NCBI GenBank assembly: GCA_021371855.1
Contig: JAJFVL010000029.1
Location: 1 to 64,000 of the forward strand
Length of the DNA stretch: 64,000 nucleotides
Direction: 5' to 3'
Source of the DNA: Bacteroidales bacterium
GTDB taxonomy: Bacteria > Bacteroidota > Bacteroidia > Bacteroidales > VadinHA17
Shown here in pieces: positions 55,195 through 64,000 of the stretch. The first letter of the stretch is position 1. Each line of letters opens with the position of its first letter. Under the pieces are notes generated by a model that saw only the letters and a list, made by a program, of their open reading frames with translations, was not told the DNA's origin and did not search any database. A program made the position numbers and the translations under genes.

Positions 55195-55893
55195 TCATTT
55201 AAGATAAATCCAGTTTTCAAGAATATCTGTTGAAGTAAATGTATCTCCGTTGCATGTAAGGGGATTGGCATCACGATCTGATTTTGTAATAATAACGTCA
55301 TTTTTTGAACTTAAACCATGGGTTGAGAACTCTGTGAATAGTCCATCTGTCATGACATCAAAAAATGACACCATTCTGCCAAGCCTTGCAGGATCATTTA
55401 CTATAACTGATATATCAGAATAGGTTTGGGATCCGATATGATTTCCCAGGATTTCTCCCTCAGAAACTTTATCGTTAACATTATACTGTTTAGAGGTATT
55501 AATGTGAAATATTGAGAATCTGAATGCAGGGTAATCATCAGATGCTATTTCCAGCTTTGTTCCTGCCCATTCCTGCTCTGCTCTTGTAATTACTCCCTTT
55601 ACCGGGGAATAAATCTTTACTGTTGACCAATCCAATGTGGATTTTGGCTCAAAGTAATGCTTCAGACTTCTGCATTGTTCGTAAGAGTCAGAATAATCAT
55701 GCCCCACAGATGACCTGTATCTGGAAATCCTGTAAATTTTGTTGAGTTCAATGTAATTTGTTTTTACAAATTCAGGAATGCCGTCCTTATCTATATCCCA
55801 TATATCACTTGGTGTAGTGGTAGTCTCATTTTTTTTAGAGCATCCTGAGACACATACCAACAACAAGAAAATACATAAAATATGACTTTTCAT
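55195..55893 (-). CDS. Lipoprotein with degenerate M23-like (LytM) domain
   Basis: A 232-residue lipoprotein (lipobox CVSGC, Cys18). Residues about 60-170 resemble a LytM/M23 fold: H65-x3-D69 (SSVGHDYSD) matches the first zinc motif, SPVKGVITRAEQEW the core strands, FSIFHINTS the His near 130, and VSEGEILGNHIG the turn before the last motif. The final HxH zinc motif is absent; SQTYSDISVIVND stands in its place. It is probably not a peptidase. It follows the TonB-dependent receptor by 56 bp on the same strand, so it is likely the last gene of the HmuY/receptor operon. This may make it a ligand- or wall-binding accessory. Confidence 0.7.
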   Translation of the reverse strand: MKSHILCIFLLLVCVSGCSKKNETTTTPSDIWDIDKDGIPEFVKTNYIELNKIYRISRYRSSVGHDYSDSYEQCRSLKHYFEPKSTLDWSTVKIYSPVKGVITRAEQEWAGTKLEIASDDYPAFRFSIFHINTSKQYNVNDKVSEGEILGNHIGSQTYSDISVIVNDPARLGRMVSFFDVMTDGLFTEFSTHGLSSKNDVIITKSDRDANPLTCNGDTFTSTDILENWIYLK

Positions 55894-55949
55894 GGTCTTT
55901 AATCTTATTATCCATTGGCATTATTCTTTTCACAATTTACACCTTTTTT

Positions 55950-58094
55950 CTATATTTCTTCTCTGATTTTTCCGAAATCAATGTTTAAACCGATAAACAA
56001 ACGTCTCCCAGGAGAAATGAAATCTAAATTCCGGGGAATGACCACATTGAATAAGTTATCAAGACCGGTTGAAATACTAATCCATCTGTATTTCTGAGAA
56101 ACAGTGACTCGCCATGAACTGAATGGGCTGTCTCGATCAGTGCCTTCCATAGTAATTTCATAAAATTTTTCGCCCATCAGCTTACATAAAGCCTGAATCG
56201 TAAAAGAATAATCCTTTTTTTTGAAATTATAATCGGCTGAAATATTTCCCGAATGCTTTGTGGTTCCATATAATTGATAATTTGTCTCGTTATCATGTGA
56301 GTGCACATAGCTGTAACCGATATTCAACCAGAATCCTTTAAATATTTTCTGCTTCATTAATAAGTCGATACCGTATAAGTCAGCGCTGGCAATATTCTCG
56401 TATTGTCTTATCAGTTGCTCATCCGTCAGCCAGCGATCAGTAATCATATCAGTGAGGATATTCCTGTAAAAAGTGACAGATGAATTATTCCATGGTTTTG
56501 AAAACTCCACAGAACCTGAAATATATTTGGATGATTCAGGCTCTAACGATGCATTCCCGATTATTGTCCATTCCCCGAAATGGTCAAAGTTCATGTACAA
56601 CTCTTTAAGTGATGGTGAGCGGAAACCTGTCCCGGCTGATGTCCTGAAATTAAAGGCACCCTGTCTGAACATTACTGAGATTTTGGGAGCCATATTTAAT
56701 CCGTAATTGCTGTGGTGGCTGGCTCTGATACCTGTCACAAAGTTCCATCGCTCTTTCAGATGAATGTCTTCCTGGATATAAAATACTGCTTCTCCTGCAT
56801 CATTAAATTCTCCGTCGATCCTTTCAGAAAAAAGCTTTTCAAAATTGTATTCCAAACCTGCAATTAATTGGTTTTTATCTGAAAGATGAAAACACCCCTG
56901 TGTTCTAATGGTTTGAATTATATCGTAAGAAGCTGTCTCATTTTTATTGTTCAGCTGTTCAAGTACGTTGTAAGTATTGTAACGATCGCGATAATATGAA
57001 AAATCGAAAGAATGTTTTTGCAGGTAAAATTGCCCTTTCAATCCGTAATTCAAATCTTTATACAGGTCATGAGCAGGACGGGCGCTTACATTTCCACGTT
57101 CAAACTGATAATATCCCAGAGAGGGGATAATTGAAAAACTGGAAGATGGTGTTATTTCGAATTTTTGATTAAGACTGAACGAATTGTAAGGATTCTGTGT
57201 CCAGTCGTGTGCACTTTCAGGAGTGATGTCATATCCATCGGTGTGGTTAAAGTTAAAATTCGTACCCGATCCGAGAATCCCTTTTTTTAAGCTTATACCG
57301 GAACCTCCCGAAAATTCATTGTATTTGGAATATCGCGAATATAATTTGGCATCAAATGGCTCGGTGATTTTCTTTGTTATGATATTAACTACACCTCCGA
57401 TGGCGTTAGAACCGTAAAGTGATGAAGAAGCCCCTTTGATCACTTCAATTCGTTCAATGTTCTCGAGATTGAATCTTGAGTAATCTATGTCACCATTGAC
57501 TTCCCCCGCGATTCTCTCTCCGTCAATCAGGAACAAAACATACTTCGCATCCATACCCTGCATGGTAATCGAAGTCCTTGTGCCAAATTGGCTCACATCA
57601 AGCCCGGGTACCATATTCTGCAAGGCTTCGGTAACATTATTAATACCCAGATCCAGCATCTTGCGGGCATTTATTACCTGTGTGATTACAGGTACGTTTT
57701 TGAGGGTTTTTTCAGACCGTGTACCTGTCACTACAACTTCGTTCAGATTAATATCCGATTCACTGACACTAAGATTCTCAGTGTTAACCCCTTTCTGAAT
57801 ATCCAGGGTTTTCTCAAGTGTTTCATATCCGATGAGGGATACACGGATTGTATAAGTTCCCGGCTTGATTTTGTTGATCTTATAAAATCCTTTAGTGTCA
57901 GTAACAGCGCCTAGCGTGGTACCCTTAATGACAATTGCTGCTCCTGTAACATAACTGTTGTTTGTTTCTGTGATATAGCCCGACAGGCTACCTTCCTGTG
58001 AATAAACTATTGAAGGAATAAACAGGAAACAGAGTAAGAAAGATTTTTTCAATGTTGTAAGCACTCCGGGATTTTTCTGATAATTATTTGCCAA
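55950..58094 (-). CDS. TonB-dependent receptor, HmuR-like
   Basis: A 714-residue outer-membrane receptor. Signal peptide, CarboxypepD_reg domain (about 35-120, GSLSGYITETNNSYVTGAAI), plug domain (about 125-245: VVVTGTRSEKTLKNVPVITQ, ERIEVIKGASSSLYGSNAIG, GGVVNIITKK) and a 22-strand barrel to the end. The barrel has the HmuR/heme-receptor pattern FRSPSLKELYMNF, a His in FDHFGEW, and IIGNASLEPE, in place of FRAP...NPNL. It therefore probably imports heme or a related porphyrin. Starts 2 bp after hmuY, same strand. Confidence 0.9.
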   Translation of the reverse strand: MANNYQKNPGVLTTLKKSFLLCFLFIPSIVYSQEGSLSGYITETNNSYVTGAAIVIKGTTLGAVTDTKGFYKINKIKPGTYTIRVSLIGYETLEKTLDIQKGVNTENLSVSESDINLNEVVVTGTRSEKTLKNVPVITQVINARKMLDLGINNVTEALQNMVPGLDVSQFGTRTSITMQGMDAKYVLFLIDGERIAGEVNGDIDYSRFNLENIERIEVIKGASSSLYGSNAIGGVVNIITKKITEPFDAKLYSRYSKYNEFSGGSGISLKKGILGSGTNFNFNHTDGYDITPESAHDWTQNPYNSFSLNQKFEITPSSSFSIIPSLGYYQFERGNVSARPAHDLYKDLNYGLKGQFYLQKHSFDFSYYRDRYNTYNVLEQLNNKNETASYDIIQTIRTQGCFHLSDKNQLIAGLEYNFEKLFSERIDGEFNDAGEAVFYIQEDIHLKERWNFVTGIRASHHSNYGLNMAPKISVMFRQGAFNFRTSAGTGFRSPSLKELYMNFDHFGEWTIIGNASLEPESSKYISGSVEFSKPWNNSSVTFYRNILTDMITDRWLTDEQLIRQYENIASADLYGIDLLMKQKIFKGFWLNIGYSYVHSHDNETNYQLYGTTKHSGNISADYNFKKKDYSFTIQALCKLMGEKFYEITMEGTDRDSPFSSWRVTVSQKYRWISISTGLDNLFNVVIPRNLDFISPGRRLFIGLNIDFGKIREEI

Positions 58095-58096
58095 CC

Positions 58097-58690
58097 TTAT
58101 TCAAGGTTTTTTGATCCGTCAGGTTGATATTTATACTGAATGGTAACATAGCCTGATTTGTTTTCAGAGCTATAGTAACTTTTGAACCATACCTTGGCGT
58201 AATTACCCGTACCGGTCTTAACAACATATATATAATCTTCAGGTACGATTTGTGTTCCCTGGCTTACAAACTCCATCGAGAACCATTTGTACAATTCGGG
58301 GTTAACCAGATAGGTCGAATATCCTTGCATAACTGCAATACTGATACTGTCATCCTCAACAAATGTTAATGTATCAGGAATAATTTTCAATTCATCAAAA
58401 CCGGTTTGCCCTGTCAGATAACTGTTTGCAGCGCATCCTTGTCCGTTCCCGGATTTTCCGCCATTGGTTCTGATACGGTAACGCTGAAAGGCCAGATCCC
58501 AGTCGGCAGAACTCGCAGGATTAATAATGGAGACAGTATCGTTTTGAGAAAAACTAAAGTATTCCCATTCGGTCGAATTTGTGGCATTTATTTCAAATGT
58601 CTGGGATTGAATTGCTTCTTTTATTTCTTCTTTTTTGCAGGAAAGAAGGAATAAAAATACTCCTATTGAAAAAAAAACTATTTTCTTCAT
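58097..58690 (-). CDS. HmuY family protein without histidines
   Basis: A 197-residue lipoprotein (signal LFLLSC, Cys18) of the HmuY family: SSADWDLAFQRYRIRTNGGK (about 60-79) is the family signature. HmuY binds heme at the cell surface and passes it to HmuR. Classic HmuY uses two His ligands; this protein contains no His at all. Only Met121 and Met139 in the mature part could serve as paired axial ligands, as is known for Met-using homologues. The Met at 58690 starts the signal peptide; the frame opens 8 codons earlier. It lies between the AraC regulator and the receptor. Confidence 0.85.
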   Translation of the reverse strand: MKKIVFFSIGVFLFLLSCKKEEIKEAIQSQTFEINATNSTEWEYFSFSQNDTVSIINPASSADWDLAFQRYRIRTNGGKSGNGQGCAANSYLTGQTGFDELKIIPDTLTFVEDDSISIAVMQGYSTYLVNPELYKWFSMEFVSQGTQIVPEDYIYVVKTGTGNYAKVWFKSYYSSENKSGYVTIQYKYQPDGSKNLE

Positions 58691-58758
58691 AATTCTTAAA
58701 ATTTCTTTCTGCAAAAGAAAAACATAAGAACGACAGAAAATGGTAAATTTCAGGGATT

Positions 58759-59658
58759 TTATGGTAATAATTTCCTGTGTATCTCACGAAACCTTTTGGG
58801 TGTGAGACCGGTATTACTTTTAAAAACTTTATTGAAATAGGAGTTGTCCTCAAAGTTTAGTTTATAAGCAATTTCTGCAACTGAGAATTCAGAAGATAGA
58901 AGTAACTTACGGGCTTCCTGCATCAGCCTGTTTCGTAATATTCTTTTTAAGCTGCAATTAAAATGATTATGGCATATATCATTTAGTCGTCTCTCGGGTA
59001 TATTAAATGCAGAAGCATAAAATCCAATATGCTGTTCCCTGATATAATAAGAATCAACCAAATGCGAAAGCGAATGAATAATGATGCTGTCGTATTTATT
59101 TGATTTACCTGTTTTCATTTCATATAATCCTGAAAGTTTTAGTAGTATGATATTTAAAAAAGAACGTATAATAGCTGCAGGATTGACAGGAACTGTGCAA
59201 GATTCATATTCATACTGTATTGAATTGAATGCTGATATTATGGAATTGAAATCTTTATCTGATAAATCAATACATGGGGTGGAAAGGTTTTGATCAATGG
59301 TTGAAGTATATGCAAAAACATTTAATAGTCGGATGAAACTGAATTCTTCAACATAAAAATCCTGGCAAAAGAAAAGAATAATACCTTCCATTTCATCAAG
59401 ACCCACTAATGAATGTGACTGATTGGGGGCGATAAGACTTATGGTCTGAGGTCGAACGGGATAGTCGGAATCATTGATCTTTATTCTGCCGTTGCCTTTA
59501 GTAAATAAAATAAAAGAATAAAAATCGTGAGAATGATCTTCTTTAATAAAGGAATAATGCTCTATATACTCTTTAAAAGAATTATAGTAAATTCCATGTA
59601 TTTTAATATCATGTAAATAACTAAAGTGGAAATGCGGTTTTTCAGTATTTTGATGCAA
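58759..59658 (-). CDS. AraC family transcriptional regulator
   Basis: A 299-residue protein. The N-terminal half is a cupin-like sensing domain (FILFTKGNGRIKINDSDY, PQTISLIAPNQSHSLVGLDE), the last 100 residues the double HTH of AraC/XylS (LLLSSEFSVAEIAYKLNFED, NSYFNKVFKSNTGLTPKRFR). It is transcribed in the same direction as and 68 bp before hmuY, so it likely controls that operon, responding to iron or a porphyrin, or to another small ligand. A TATTTTTG box at 59679-59686 (minus) is a possible -7 element without a clear -33. Confidence 0.9.
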   Translation of the reverse strand: MHQNTEKPHFHFSYLHDIKIHGIYYNSFKEYIEHYSFIKEDHSHDFYSFILFTKGNGRIKINDSDYPVRPQTISLIAPNQSHSLVGLDEMEGIILFFCQDFYVEEFSFIRLLNVFAYTSTIDQNLSTPCIDLSDKDFNSIISAFNSIQYEYESCTVPVNPAAIIRSFLNIILLKLSGLYEMKTGKSNKYDSIIIHSLSHLVDSYYIREQHIGFYASAFNIPERRLNDICHNHFNCSLKRILRNRLMQEARKLLLSSEFSVAEIAYKLNFEDNSYFNKVFKSNTGLTPKRFREIHRKLLP

Positions 59659-59935
59659 TCTTCTTCTTTTAAGCTGTGCAAAAATATATAAAATAATATT
59701 GAGGAAAAAATGAGAAACAGATATGAGTTGGACTTGATAATTCTGTTCTCAGTTCTGTAATCAAAATGAGAATGATTTTCTCAAAATGAACCGGATAGTA
59801 TCGCTTCCAATATTTTTAATATGCAGACAAAGAATGTTTTACAGATGTTGACTATATCCGGTACAGAGTTTGATTAATGAATGCAATCTTTTTTAACTGT
59901 GAAACAGATTAATTGTTGAGTATTTTGATGGTTAA

Positions 59936-60352
59936 ATGAAAAAAATTGTAAATGTTCTTGTAATTGAGGATAACAGATATTGCAATAATTTGATATCAAA
60001 GGCATTGCTGCAAAGTGTCCTTTTTACTGACAGGAAGGGGAAATACCAGCTGTCGCTTCACTCATTTATTGATCCCATGGAATGCATTCGTAAAATCAAA
60101 TCAGGGGAACTGACAGATAACGACATTATTGCATTTGTTGATTATTATATGGGAAATGGAATAACCGGCACCTCTATAATCGACCTCCTGAAAAAACGAT
60201 GTAATGATTCAATGATTGTGCTTCTCTCTCCGTCAAAGGTCGTTGCAGAAGAGCATGTTTTTGACAATGATGGTTATTTTGTTATAAAAGATATATTTGC
60301 ACCTGCTCTTTGTCGTCTTTATCTCGAACAATTTATTGATAATAAATTTTAA
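59936..60352 (+). CDS. Single-domain response regulator (receiver only)
   Basis: A 138-residue CheY-like receiver without an output domain. The acid pair is Glu11-Asp12 (VIEDNRY), the phospho-acceptor Asp69 (AFVDYYMGNG) and the conserved Lys118 (FVIKDIF); Ser98 takes the Thr/Ser place. It sits 35 bp before a hybrid histidine kinase on the same strand, so it is probably a phosphorelay partner of that kinase, moving phosphate to or from its Hpt domain. Confidence 0.88.
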   Translation: MKKIVNVLVIEDNRYCNNLISKALLQSVLFTDRKGKYQLSLHSFIDPMECIRKIKSGELTDNDIIAFVDYYMGNGITGTSIIDLLKKRCNDSMIVLLSPSKVVAEEHVFDNDGYFVIKDIFAPALCRLYLEQFIDNKF

Positions 60353-60387
60353 TAACTTTGCGGGTTATTAATCCTTTTATTATTAGA

Positions 60388-62784
60388 ATGAAAAACAATT
60401 CGGTTCAGATAAAGATCGGATTATTAATGATAATCGCAGTCATTCTGATATCCGCAACCGGTTATTTATCGTATCGTAATATCTCTTCAATTGTATCTTC
60501 AATTCATATCGATGTAAACCCGGAACAAAGGTTGTTAAGTATCCGGGAAATTTCAAGGGATCTGGAAAAAGCGGAAAGAAGCATCCGTCTTTACACCATT
60601 ACCAATAATACGCTTGATCTTCAGCCATACTATACAATCATAGCCAACATTGATGAAAAAGTTGGCAGGTTTCGTTCTGAATGTGTGAATGATCAGATGC
60701 TTAAGGAACAAGCAGATACCATAAGTAAGCTCATTGAGGAAAATATTGTCATCTGGAACCAACTTCTGTATCTGAACAACAATGACAAAGTAGTTGAAAG
60801 CCTGAAACAGTTGTCGGACAGTATTGATAGTGCTGCGGTCAATGCCAGAAAAACAGAGAAAAATATCCTTAAACGGGTTTTCAGCCGAAGCAGCAAGAGC
60901 CGGTTCGATGAGAAGGAAATTGTCAGTAATCTTCAGAAAATTGAGGAACAGGATCGGATAACAAAGGAAAAACTGAAGGTTCGCGAGTCGAAGCTGGCAG
61001 GCACCAGCAGTGCAATAAGAGAGCAGTTTTATGATCTGATGAACAAAATTGAAAATGAAGTTTCAGAAATAATCAAAACAAAAGCTTCAGCAGCCAACCG
61101 GCAGGCAGAAAAAACTTACAGGTGGCTTGCAATGTTTTCATTGACAGGCACTCTTTTAGCAATTTTGGTAATGTTCATATTAGTCAGATATGGGAGAAAA
61201 ACTTATGCTTACCAGATTGCCATGGAGAAATCAAAAGATGAAACAGAGAAACTGGCCAAGACAAAAGAATTGTTTATGGCTAATATCAGCCATGAGATTC
61301 GTACGCCTGTAACAGCTATTTCGGGGTTTACGGAACAACTTTTACATGAACCGCTCGATGAAAATACGACCCGCACATTGAAGATCATTAAATCATCATC
61401 CGACCATCTGACAAGAATTATTAACGACATACTCGATTTTTCAAAATTGCAAACCAATAATCCGGTACTGGAAAAAGTCCATTTCAACATACGGCAGATT
61501 CCCGAAGAGGTTTATGCATTGTTCGAAAAACAAGCTCAGCAGAACAATAACAGTTTAAGTTTTTCAACAAGCCCCGATACGCCTCCGGTTCTGTTGGGCG
61601 ATCCTTACCGCCTGAAACAGATATTTATAAATCTGGTTGGTAATTCTGTCAAATTCACCAAAAACGGGGAAATCTATTTTACCATAAGTTGTAATAAAAA
61701 AGTATCGGAAAAGATTGAACTGGTCATTGAGGTAGTTGATACAGGTATCGGAATTGACGAAAGTAAATTGAATTTTATTTTTGAAGATTTCACCCAGGAG
61801 GAGATGAGCACTACACGTAAATATGGAGGAACAGGGCTGGGCTTATCTATTGTTAAAAAACTTGTAGAACTGCATCATGGGACTATCGATTGTAAAAGCA
61901 GGAAGAACCATGGGACTGTGATAACCTGTCGTTTACCTTACCTTATTGGTGATGAAAAACAAATTAAGGGAGATTTTGAAACGCCTCTTGTTATTCCTGA
62001 AGAGGTCAAAAAGCTGAAAGTCCTGATTGTGGACGATGCAGAATATAACCGCCTGCTTTTCAAAACGATATTTGACAGATGGAACGTTAAATACCGTGAG
62101 GCTGTAAATGGCATTGAAGCCATGGAAATGGTTAAGTCCGATCATTTCAACCTGCTGTTTATGGATGCCAGAATGCCAGGTATCGACGGATTAAAGGCAA
62201 CACAATTTATCCGTGAAGAATTGAATATAAAGGAGTCAGAAATGCCTGTGATATGTATTTCCGCTGCATCTTTAAATGACGACTGGGAGAAATACAGAAA
62301 AGCCGGGATGAACTCATTCCTTCAAAAACCTTTTACCGAAGAGATATTATTGAATACCATTCTTTCGGTGATCAGGGGTGTCTCCAAAATTTCAATCAAT
62401 GATGCCGGAAGCGGAGACAATAAGAAACCGGAAGGGAGCTATAAAATCGATTTAAATAATTTATATCATATTTCGGGCGGCGATGAGCAATTTGCAAATG
62501 ATATGCTTGTCGTTTTTATTGATACTACAAAAAAGGGGCTCAACGAAATGGATGAGGCAGTTAAATCAGGCCAGTGGAAACAAGCTGCCGACCTGGCTCA
62601 TAAATTATTACCACCGTGCCGGCATATAGGAGCATCAGATCTGTTTAATGTACTGAAGAAGATTGATGAATCCGTACGCAGTAAGGCTGACTCCGGGGTT
62701 ATCGAAAAACTTACAAGTGAATCCTTAAGGGAATTTCAAATCGTCAGTGATCTGATAAAAGAACGGATTGCGAAAAACAGTTAA
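60388..62784 (+). CDS. Hybrid sensor histidine kinase with receiver and Hpt domains
   Basis: A 798-residue inner-membrane kinase. Two helices (about 7-27 and 240-262) flank a periplasmic region of about 210 residues with coiled-coil character, CHASE3-like. Then HisKA (ISHEIRTPVTAISGF, phospho-His), HATPase_c (DTGIGIDESKLNFIFEDF, GGTGLGLSIVKKL), a receiver (VDDAEYNR, LLFMDARMPGIDG phospho-Asp, FLQKPF) and an Hpt domain (LAHKLLPPCRHIGA). This gives a full His-Asp-His relay in one protein. The Met at 60388 is chosen over a TTG at 60358. Its output is likely the receiver upstream and the sigma-54 regulator downstream. Confidence 0.93.
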   Translation: MKNNSVQIKIGLLMIIAVILISATGYLSYRNISSIVSSIHIDVNPEQRLLSIREISRDLEKAERSIRLYTITNNTLDLQPYYTIIANIDEKVGRFRSECVNDQMLKEQADTISKLIEENIVIWNQLLYLNNNDKVVESLKQLSDSIDSAAVNARKTEKNILKRVFSRSSKSRFDEKEIVSNLQKIEEQDRITKEKLKVRESKLAGTSSAIREQFYDLMNKIENEVSEIIKTKASAANRQAEKTYRWLAMFSLTGTLLAILVMFILVRYGRKTYAYQIAMEKSKDETEKLAKTKELFMANISHEIRTPVTAISGFTEQLLHEPLDENTTRTLKIIKSSSDHLTRIINDILDFSKLQTNNPVLEKVHFNIRQIPEEVYALFEKQAQQNNNSLSFSTSPDTPPVLLGDPYRLKQIFINLVGNSVKFTKNGEIYFTISCNKKVSEKIELVIEVVDTGIGIDESKLNFIFEDFTQEEMSTTRKYGGTGLGLSIVKKLVELHHGTIDCKSRKNHGTVITCRLPYLIGDEKQIKGDFETPLVIPEEVKKLKVLIVDDAEYNRLLFKTIFDRWNVKYREAVNGIEAMEMVKSDHFNLLFMDARMPGIDGLKATQFIREELNIKESEMPVICISAASLNDDWEKYRKAGMNSFLQKPFTEEILLNTILSVIRGVSKISINDAGSGDNKKPEGSYKIDLNNLYHISGGDEQFANDMLVVFIDTTKKGLNEMDEAVKSGQWKQAADLAHKLLPPCRHIGASDLFNVLKKIDESVRSKADSGVIEKLTSESLREFQIVSDLIKERIAKNS

Positions 62785-62861
62785 AATTCTGGTAAATCCG
62801 GCTATTTATTTATTAATTTGTAAGTTACTGGTAAAAATTAAATCCGGTAATTAAATACGGT

Positions 62862-64000
62862 ATGAGTGAAAAGCCTTTTAAGATTTTTGTGGTAGAAGAC
62901 AATGAATGGTACAATAAGCTTTTGGTACACACTCTCTCTTTAAATCCCGATTACGAGGTGAAGAGCTTTTTTAATGGAAAAGATCTCCTGAATTGTCTTA
63001 ATGAGTCACCTGATATTATCACACTTGATTTCAGGCTGCCCGATATGACCGGTCTTGAAGTTTTTAAAAAGATCAGGACTGAGGATGAAGATGTTCAGGT
63101 AATTCTTATTTCCGAGCAGGAAGATATCAATACAGTGGTAACTTTATTAAAACTGGGAGTTGTTGACTATATTACAAAGTCAGACGATATCAGGGACCGT
63201 CTTCTCAATACAGTTAAGAATATAAGGAACGGTATCGGGCTTAAAAAAGAGATTTCAACTCTTCGAAGGGAAGTACAAAAAAAATACAGTTTTAATAATA
63301 CTATTCTGGGTGAAAGCCCAGCCATTAAACGGGTTTATGAATTAATTGATAAGGCCCTCGGCACCAATATTACTGTGGTTCTGTCGGGTGAAACCGGCAC
63401 CGGGAAAGAACTGGTAGCAAAGGCTATTCATTATAACTCGAGGCGAAAAGACAAATCCTTCGTGGCAGTCAATGTTGCTGCAATACCTCCTGATCTTATT
63501 GAGAGTGAATTGTTTGGCCATGAAAAGGGCTCTTTCACAGGGGCTTCATTCAGGCGCATTGGCCAGTTTGAGGAGGCTGATGGCGGCACACTCTTCCTGG
63601 ATGAGATCGGTGAAATGGAACTGAATTTGCAGTCGAAATTATTACGGGCTCTCCAGGAGAAAGAAATTGTAAGAATAGGCAGCAATAAGCCCCTTAAAAC
63701 TGACTGTCGCATAATTGTTGCTTCCAATAAGAACCTGCGGGAGGAAGTCAAAAAAGGAAACTTCAGGGAGGATCTGTATTACAGGCTGTTAGGTTTGCCT
63801 ATTGAACTGCCTCCTTTGCGGGAAAGAGGGAATGATATATTGATCCTGGCCAGCCATTTCGTTGAACAATTCTGCAGAGAAAACAATATTCCGTTAAAAA
63901 AATTATCGGAACAGTCACAAAATAAACTGATGAGTTTCCCTTTCCCGGGGAACGTAAGGGAATTAAAATCAGTTATCGAACTTGCAGTCACCCTGTCAGG
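62862..64000 (+). CDS. Sigma-54-dependent response regulator (NtrC family), partial
   Basis: A gene that begins at the ATG at 62862 and runs off the window end (379 codons visible, no stop). N-terminal receiver with Asp56 (ITLDFRLPDMTG) and Lys106 (ITKSDD). Then an AAA+ domain: Walker A GETGTGKELVAK at residue 176 onward, GSFTGA at 223 (a GAFTGA variant, sigma-54 contact), and Walker B GTLFLDEIGEM. The C-terminal Fis-type HTH would lie outside the window. It begins 77 bp after the hybrid kinase and is probably its output, switching on RpoN-dependent promoters. Confidence 0.93.
   Translation, partial: MSEKPFKIFVVEDNEWYNKLLVHTLSLNPDYEVKSFFNGKDLLNCLNESPDIITLDFRLPDMTGLEVFKKIRTEDEDVQVILISEQEDINTVVTLLKLGVVDYITKSDDIRDRLLNTVKNIRNGIGLKKEISTLRREVQKKYSFNNTILGESPAIKRVYELIDKALGTNITVVLSGETGTGKELVAKAIHYNSRRKDKSFVAVNVAAIPPDLIESELFGHEKGSFTGASFRRIGQFEEADGGTLFLDEIGEMELNLQSKLLRALQEKEIVRIGSNKPLKTDCRIIVASNKNLREEVKKGNFREDLYYRLLGLPIELPPLRERGNDILILASHFVEQFCRENNIPLKKLSEQSQNKLMSFPFPGNVRELKSVIELAVTLS

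Noticed and set aside
58691..58758. Possible cobalamin or heme riboswitch before hmuY
   Set aside because: The 68-bp gap is too short and has no conserved box or stem that I can recognise.
1..64000. CRISPR arrays, tRNA, rRNA, integrases or prophage
   Set aside because: No regularly spaced repeats, cloverleaf-like genes or phage proteins were seen on either strand by reading.

Overview
The window looks like chromosomal DNA from a member of the Bacteroidota, most likely a Bacteroidales or Marinilabiliales-type anaerobe known mainly from environmental genomes. The evidence is a type IX secretion protein (PorQ) next to cmk and ispH, an HmuY/HmuR-type surface receptor pair, many Bacteroidota-type lipoproteins, GH32 and GH109-like enzymes with typical Bacteroidota architecture, AT-rich DNA, weak Shine-Dalgarno sites, and several promoters matching the Bacteroidota consensus TTTG-N19/20-TAnnTTTG. 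No rRNA, tRNA, CRISPR array, integrase or intact insertion sequence was seen.

Layout. 1-12 kb: a GntP-type permease, a two-gene ABC-2 exporter, a complete RND tripartite efflux operon (tolC-like, adaptor, HAE1 pump), an MFS exporter and a MarC protein. 12-32 kb: a carbohydrate and small-molecule region with an aldo/keto reductase, a GH32 fructan hydrolase, a DUF5107-TPR protein, a membrane acyltransferase, a TIM-barrel sugar isomerase, an alpha/beta hydrolase, a GxDLY-SGNH esterase, a beta-helix protein, a FucP-type transporter, a GH109-like oxidoreductase, a UroD-fold methyltransferase-like protein and a nitrilase-family amidase. No SusC/SusD pair is present. Several palindromic repeats lie between genes here. 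31-38 kb: a cation diffusion facilitator, a ferredoxin-like DUF362 protein, pfkA, ispH, cmk, porQ and an EamA transporter.

38-45 kb: an electron-transfer operon (etfB, etfA, a membrane cytochrome b/ferredoxin protein, a CCG-domain protein, an acyl-CoA dehydrogenase) behind a perfect promoter match. It probably carries electrons from acyl-CoA oxidation to the quinone pool. 45-49 kb: an arsenic-type resistance island that is partly decayed. arsR, a small thioredoxin, a low-Mr arsenate reductase and an ArsP-like permease are intact. The ArsG-type efflux gene is reduced to fused fragments, and arsM has a nonsense codon, a frameshift and a second nonsense codon. Two matching 20-bp palindromes, one in the arsR/arsC divergent promoter and one before the permease, look like ArsR operators.

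49-64 kb: an AMP-binding acyl-CoA synthetase-like protein, small envelope proteins, an OmpA lipoprotein, and an AraC - HmuY - TonB receptor - M23-like lipoprotein operon. The HmuY homologue has no histidine at all, so bis-histidine heme binding is impossible. The window ends with a signalling cluster: an orphan receiver, a hybrid histidine kinase with Hpt domain, and a sigma-54-type response regulator cut by the window edge.
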